From positions 4,488 through 11,685 of the forward strand of contig DHRX01000064.1 of assembly GCA_002408345.1 (NCBI GenBank): a stretch of DNA of 7,198 bases, given 5' to 3'. A model generated the notes under the pieces. The model saw nothing but the letters and a program-made list of their open reading frames with translations. It ran no database searches and had not been told where the DNA came from. Position numbers and translations under genes: made by a program. Positions 4,513 to 7,198 of this stretch are shown in pieces; position 1 is the first letter of the stretch; each line of letters begins with the position of its first letter. Source of the DNA: Firmicutes bacterium UBA5301. Lineage in GTDB: Bacteria > Bacillota > UBA5301.

Positions 4513-6435
4513 GTGCCTGCTTTATTTGTATTGGGTAGTATTATCTTACCAGCTATTTTAGGGTTACAAGTTTTACTAGTTCCCAATAGGGCAAGCCGTA
4601 ATTTGGCTATCTTCATGACTTGCCTGGTTCTTATAGTATGTTCTCTGGGCATGTGGTATTGGTCGCCCTTTCAGGTGGAATTTAATGGGACATTTGGCGG
4701 CGTTATTAATTTAGTAATTGCCATTGGGGACATCTTAGTTTTAGTTTTTATGGCTTATTTAGGCTGGCAGGGACGAAGGCCTTGGGTGGTGCTACTGGCA
4801 CTAATTCAGTTGTTTTTTTTCGGTTGGTTAGAATTATTTATACCCGGGTTAGCTACCGAGGGGATTTTGGTTGACCGTTTGACCCTCACCTTAAATTTCA
4901 TCGTTACTGTTGTTGGCTCATTAGTCATTATTTTTGCAGTAAAATATATGGATGATATGGAAGCAGAACCCCACTTGTCGCACCGTGGGCTACCTCGCTT
5001 TTTCGCAGTATTAATTTTTTTTCTAAGCGCTATGAATGGTTTAGTAAGTACCGGTAACCTTCGCTGGCTTTACTTTTTTTGGGAAATAACTACTTTAGCT
5101 TCTTTTCTCTTGATCAGTCACTTTAAACACCAAGAAGCCACTGAAAATGCTTTTCGAGCCTTATGGATGAACCAATTAGGCGGAGTAGCAATTTTATTAG
5201 CTCTTGTAGTACTAGGTCGGGAACTAGGAACCGCCTCCTTAACTCAACTGATCTTATTTACCCCTGGAAATTCTCGGTTACTCCTAGTTTGCGGCTTGTT
5301 GGCCTTTGCTGCTTTTGTGAAAGCCGCTCAACTACCTTTTCATGGCTGGCTACTCGGGGCCATGGTTGCTCCTACCCCTGTTTCAGCCTTACTCCATTCT
5401 AGTACCATGGTCAATGCTGCTTTATATTTAGTCTTTCGCTTGTCACCGGCTATTAGGGGCACTAGCTTAGGTTCGTTAATAGCCGTCTATGGGACATTTA
5501 GTTTTCTAACCGCTTCGGCGATGGCGATTGGAGAGGAAAATGCTAAACGAGTGTTAGCTTTTTCGACTATTGCGAATTTAGGGTTGGCTTTAGCAATGGG
5601 TAGTTTAAATACCCCCTTAGCTCTAACTGCTGGTTTATTGATCTTAGTTTACCATGCCCTTTCGAAAGGATTATTGTTTTTAGCGGTTGGGTCTATTGAA
5701 CATTCGATTGGGACTAGGCATATTGAAAAAATGGATCGTCTCTTTGAAATTATGCCGGCAACTACTGTTTTGGCGGTACTAGGCATGATTAGCATGATGA
5801 TGCCACCATTTGGTATGTTAGTCGGCAAATGGTTAGCTATTGAAGCTGCCGTTAATAATCCAGTAATCTTGTTGTTCACTATTTTTGGGAGCGCTTTTAC
5901 GGTTGCCTTTTGGTCGAAATGGGTCGGACGGATTTTAACGACTTCTTGTCTCACTAATGGGGCTCAGATTAAGATGGAATCGTTGTCAATTTTTACAGGT
6001 TTGCCTCTATACTTACTAGCGGGACTAGTGCTTTTATCTAGCTTTTTTCTCGCCCCAGTTTTTCATTTCTTTGCTCGTCCAGTAGTTGAAGCTCAGTTTG
6101 GACCGATTGCGCTGAAGACGGCTTCGGGTGGGTTGCTTACACCGCTAGGCGGCTTTTTCCCCTGGCCGGTTTTTGCTGTTTTAGCTCTTGTTTTTCTAAC
6201 AATGCCTGTATTACGTAGTGCATTACGGCAGAGAAATATTCAGTGTTCCTATCTCTGCGGAGAGAATACCCCTGATGAAGAAGGGCGGCAGTTTTACTCC
6301 TCTCGGGACCAAGCGTATACCGCGCAAGTTGGTAACTATTACGCAGCCGGGGTTTTTGGTGAGGGATCGGTGAATAGGTGGGCGGTTCCGATTGCTATCG
6401 GGTTATTGCTCCTGATGTTAGGGGTGATTTGGTGA
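4513..6435 (+). CDS. echA: Group 4 hydrogenase antiporter-like subunit (EchA/HyfB, NuoL family)
   Basis: This 640-residue integral membrane subunit is expected to move protons or sodium ions in an energy-converting hydrogenase. It has many hydrophobic helices and the antiporter core of NuoL/M/N and Mrp proteins. Recognisable elements are FFWEITTLASFLLISH with E191 for the conserved helix-5 Glu, FVKAAQLPFHGWLLGAM with K270, APTPVSALLHSSTMV at 286-300, ENAKRVLAFSTIANLG with K346, HALSKGLLFL with H381 and K385, and GKW with K439. All key charged residues are present. A cytoplasmic loop with YLCGENT (580-586) and a final helix (about 622-638) resemble EchA-type subunits, which are about this long. 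HyfB is the alternative name. The start is a GTG with GGGGG about 7 bases upstream. It overlaps the next gene by 4 bases (GTGA), the gene order seen in both ech and hyf clusters. Confidence 0.88.
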   Translation: MPALFVLGSIILPAILGLQVLLVPNRASRNLAIFMTCLVLIVCSLGMWYWSPFQVEFNGTFGGVINLVIAIGDILVLVFMAYLGWQGRRPWVVLLALIQLFFFGWLELFIPGLATEGILVDRLTLTLNFIVTVVGSLVIIFAVKYMDDMEAEPHLSHRGLPRFFAVLIFFLSAMNGLVSTGNLRWLYFFWEITTLASFLLISHFKHQEATENAFRALWMNQLGGVAILLALVVLGRELGTASLTQLILFTPGNSRLLLVCGLLAFAAFVKAAQLPFHGWLLGAMVAPTPVSALLHSSTMVNAALYLVFRLSPAIRGTSLGSLIAVYGTFSFLTASAMAIGEENAKRVLAFSTIANLGLALAMGSLNTPLALTAGLLILVYHALSKGLLFLAVGSIEHSIGTRHIEKMDRLFEIMPATTVLAVLGMISMMMPPFGMLVGKWLAIEAAVNNPVILLFTIFGSAFTVAFWSKWVGRILTTSCLTNGAQIKMESLSIFTGLPLYLLAGLVLLSSFFLAPVFHFFARPVVEAQFGPIALKTASGGLLTPLGGFFPWPVFAVLALVFLTMPVLRSALRQRNIQCSYLCGENTPDEEGRQFYSSRDQAYTAQVGNYYAAGVFGEGSVNRWAVPIAIGLLLLMLGVIW

Positions 6436-7198
6436 ACCTGACTGGGTTAGGCGTTGTTCTAGCGGCGGTATTTTTAGCTCCTCTTATTGGCGGCTTTTTA
6501 ACGGGATTAGAACGGAAAATTATCGCTCGGTTACAAGGTCGGCAAGGGCCTCCGGTTTGGCAGGCTTATTACGATTTTCTAAAGCTCTGGCAAAAAGAAG
6601 CTGTGATAGTAAATGGCTTACAAATTATTTACGTCTATGTTCATTTGAGCTTTATGATTATGAGCCTGTTGGCGTTGGTCTTGGGCCAAGATTTGCTGAT
6701 GACGTTATTTATTTTTTCTTTTTCTACTGTAGCCCTGGTCCTAGGCGGGTTAAGTGTAGATTCTCCTTATAGTCGGGTTGGTAGTCAAAGGGAGATCATT
6801 CAACTATTAGCTTATGAGCCGATTTTAATTCTCATGGTTATTGCTTATTACAAAGCAACAGGGAGTTTTTTAGCTAATCGGGTTTGGCAATTGGACCGGC
6901 CTTTGTTATTTAGCTTACCGCTAATTGCTTTGGCTCTAGTACCGGTATTTATCATTAAGACTCGTAAATCCCCTTTTGACTTGGCGGCTCAACTCCACGA
7001 ACCCCATCAGGAATTAGTAAGGGGGATTATTACCGAGTATTCGGGACCCTATCTTGCTCTTATCGAGTTAGCTTCTTGGTATGAGCTAGTTTTTCTTTTC
7101 GGGTTGGTAATGCTCTTTTGGGCTACTAATCTATGGGGTGCGCTTATTGTAGCTCTTTTATTTTTTGCAGCTATGGTCTTAATTGACAATGTTACCCC
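6432..7198 (+). CDS. echB: Group 4 hydrogenase NuoH-like membrane subunit (EchB/HyfC), partial at the 3' end
   Basis: This membrane subunit, related to complex I NuoH, connects the soluble hydrogenase module to the ion-pumping arm. The first 255 residues are visible. Family signatures are LERKIIARLQGRQGPP (26-41) with YDFLKLWQKE (47-56), SQREIIQLLAYEP (118-130) with E121 and E129, and RKSPFDLAAQLHEPHQELV (178-196) followed by TEYSGPYLALIELASWYE (201-218). The last two carry the acidic loop residues E190, E194, E202, E212 and E218. The pattern HE.HQELV...TEYSG...IELASWYE is closer to EchB than to NuoH; HyfC/HycD is the alternative. The gene starts with GTG inside the stop of the preceding gene, so translation is coupled. 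Full-length members have roughly 280-320 residues. The small and large [NiFe] subunits should follow past the right edge, which would decide between the Ech and Hyf types. Confidence 0.88.
   Translation, partial: MNLTGLGVVLAAVFLAPLIGGFLTGLERKIIARLQGRQGPPVWQAYYDFLKLWQKEAVIVNGLQIIYVYVHLSFMIMSLLALVLGQDLLMTLFIFSFSTVALVLGGLSVDSPYSRVGSQREIIQLLAYEPILILMVIAYYKATGSFLANRVWQLDRPLLFSLPLIALALVPVFIIKTRKSPFDLAAQLHEPHQELVRGIITEYSGPYLALIELASWYELVFLFGLVMLFWATNLWGALIVALLFFAAMVLIDNVT

Noticed and set aside
5649..5954. Minus-strand frame within the antiporter gene
   Set aside because: It is antisense to conserved antiporter motifs and has no supporting start signal.
6557..6772. Plus-strand 71-residue frame within the NuoH-like gene
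   Set aside because: The other frame carries the NuoH/EchB signatures throughout; this one is a shifted shadow.
1..7198. CRISPR arrays, tRNA/rRNA genes, insertion sequences or attachment sites
   Set aside because: No regularly spaced repeats, RNA-gene signatures, transposase frames or terminal inverted repeats were seen.

Overview
The window most likely comes from a strictly anaerobic Gram-positive bacterium (Bacillota, Clostridia-like). The signs are strong AGGAGG-type ribosome sites with ATG/GTG starts, a consensus sigma-A promoter, a LacI regulator paired with an MsmX-type sugar-importer ATPase, and two anaerobic energy modules: a Tat-exported iron-sulfur/cytochrome b pair and a membrane-bound group 4 [NiFe] hydrogenase. 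No species can be named from the sequence alone. The window is gene-dense and no stretch over 300 bases lacks a gene.

Layout: the left 3.7 kb reads on the minus strand and the right 3.3 kb on the plus strand, diverging from a 152-bp intergenic region at 3709-3860. Minus strand, in order of transcription: a LacI-family repressor (2758-3708), an MsmX/UgpC-type ABC ATPase (1626-2735) and a rho-independent terminator (1567-1597). A new unit follows with a promoter matching consensus in both hexamers (1514-1541). It holds a Tat-exported four-cluster ferredoxin subunit (555-1460) and an overlapping diheme cytochrome b subunit that runs off the left edge (1-565). Plus strand: an exported NlpC/P60-fold protein (3861-4445), an EchA/HyfB antiporter-like subunit (4513-6435) and an EchB/HyfC NuoH-like subunit running off the right edge (6432-7198).

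How the genes work together: the ferredoxin/cytochrome pair resembles the beta and gamma subunits of FdnGHI-type formate dehydrogenases (or HybA-type hydrogenase partners), which link a catalytic subunit outside the membrane to the quinone pool. No catalytic subunit is in the window and the unit starts with the beta subunit. The plus-strand genes begin a ferredoxin-linked, ion-pumping hydrogenase whose catalytic subunits should lie beyond the right edge. LacI and MsmX form a two-gene operon with a perfect palindromic operator just before the repressor gene, in the region shared with the hydrogenase side, so a carbohydrate signal might reach both directions.

The most unusual items are: the NlpC/P60 protein, which lacks the catalytic Cys, His and third polar residue and sits just upstream of the hydrogenase genes; the missing ligand in the third Fe-S cysteine group, at the same position as the non-Cys ligand of NarH; a 10-bp perfect inverted repeat in the divergent region; and a hairpin that could cover the ribosome site of the hydrogenase antiporter gene.
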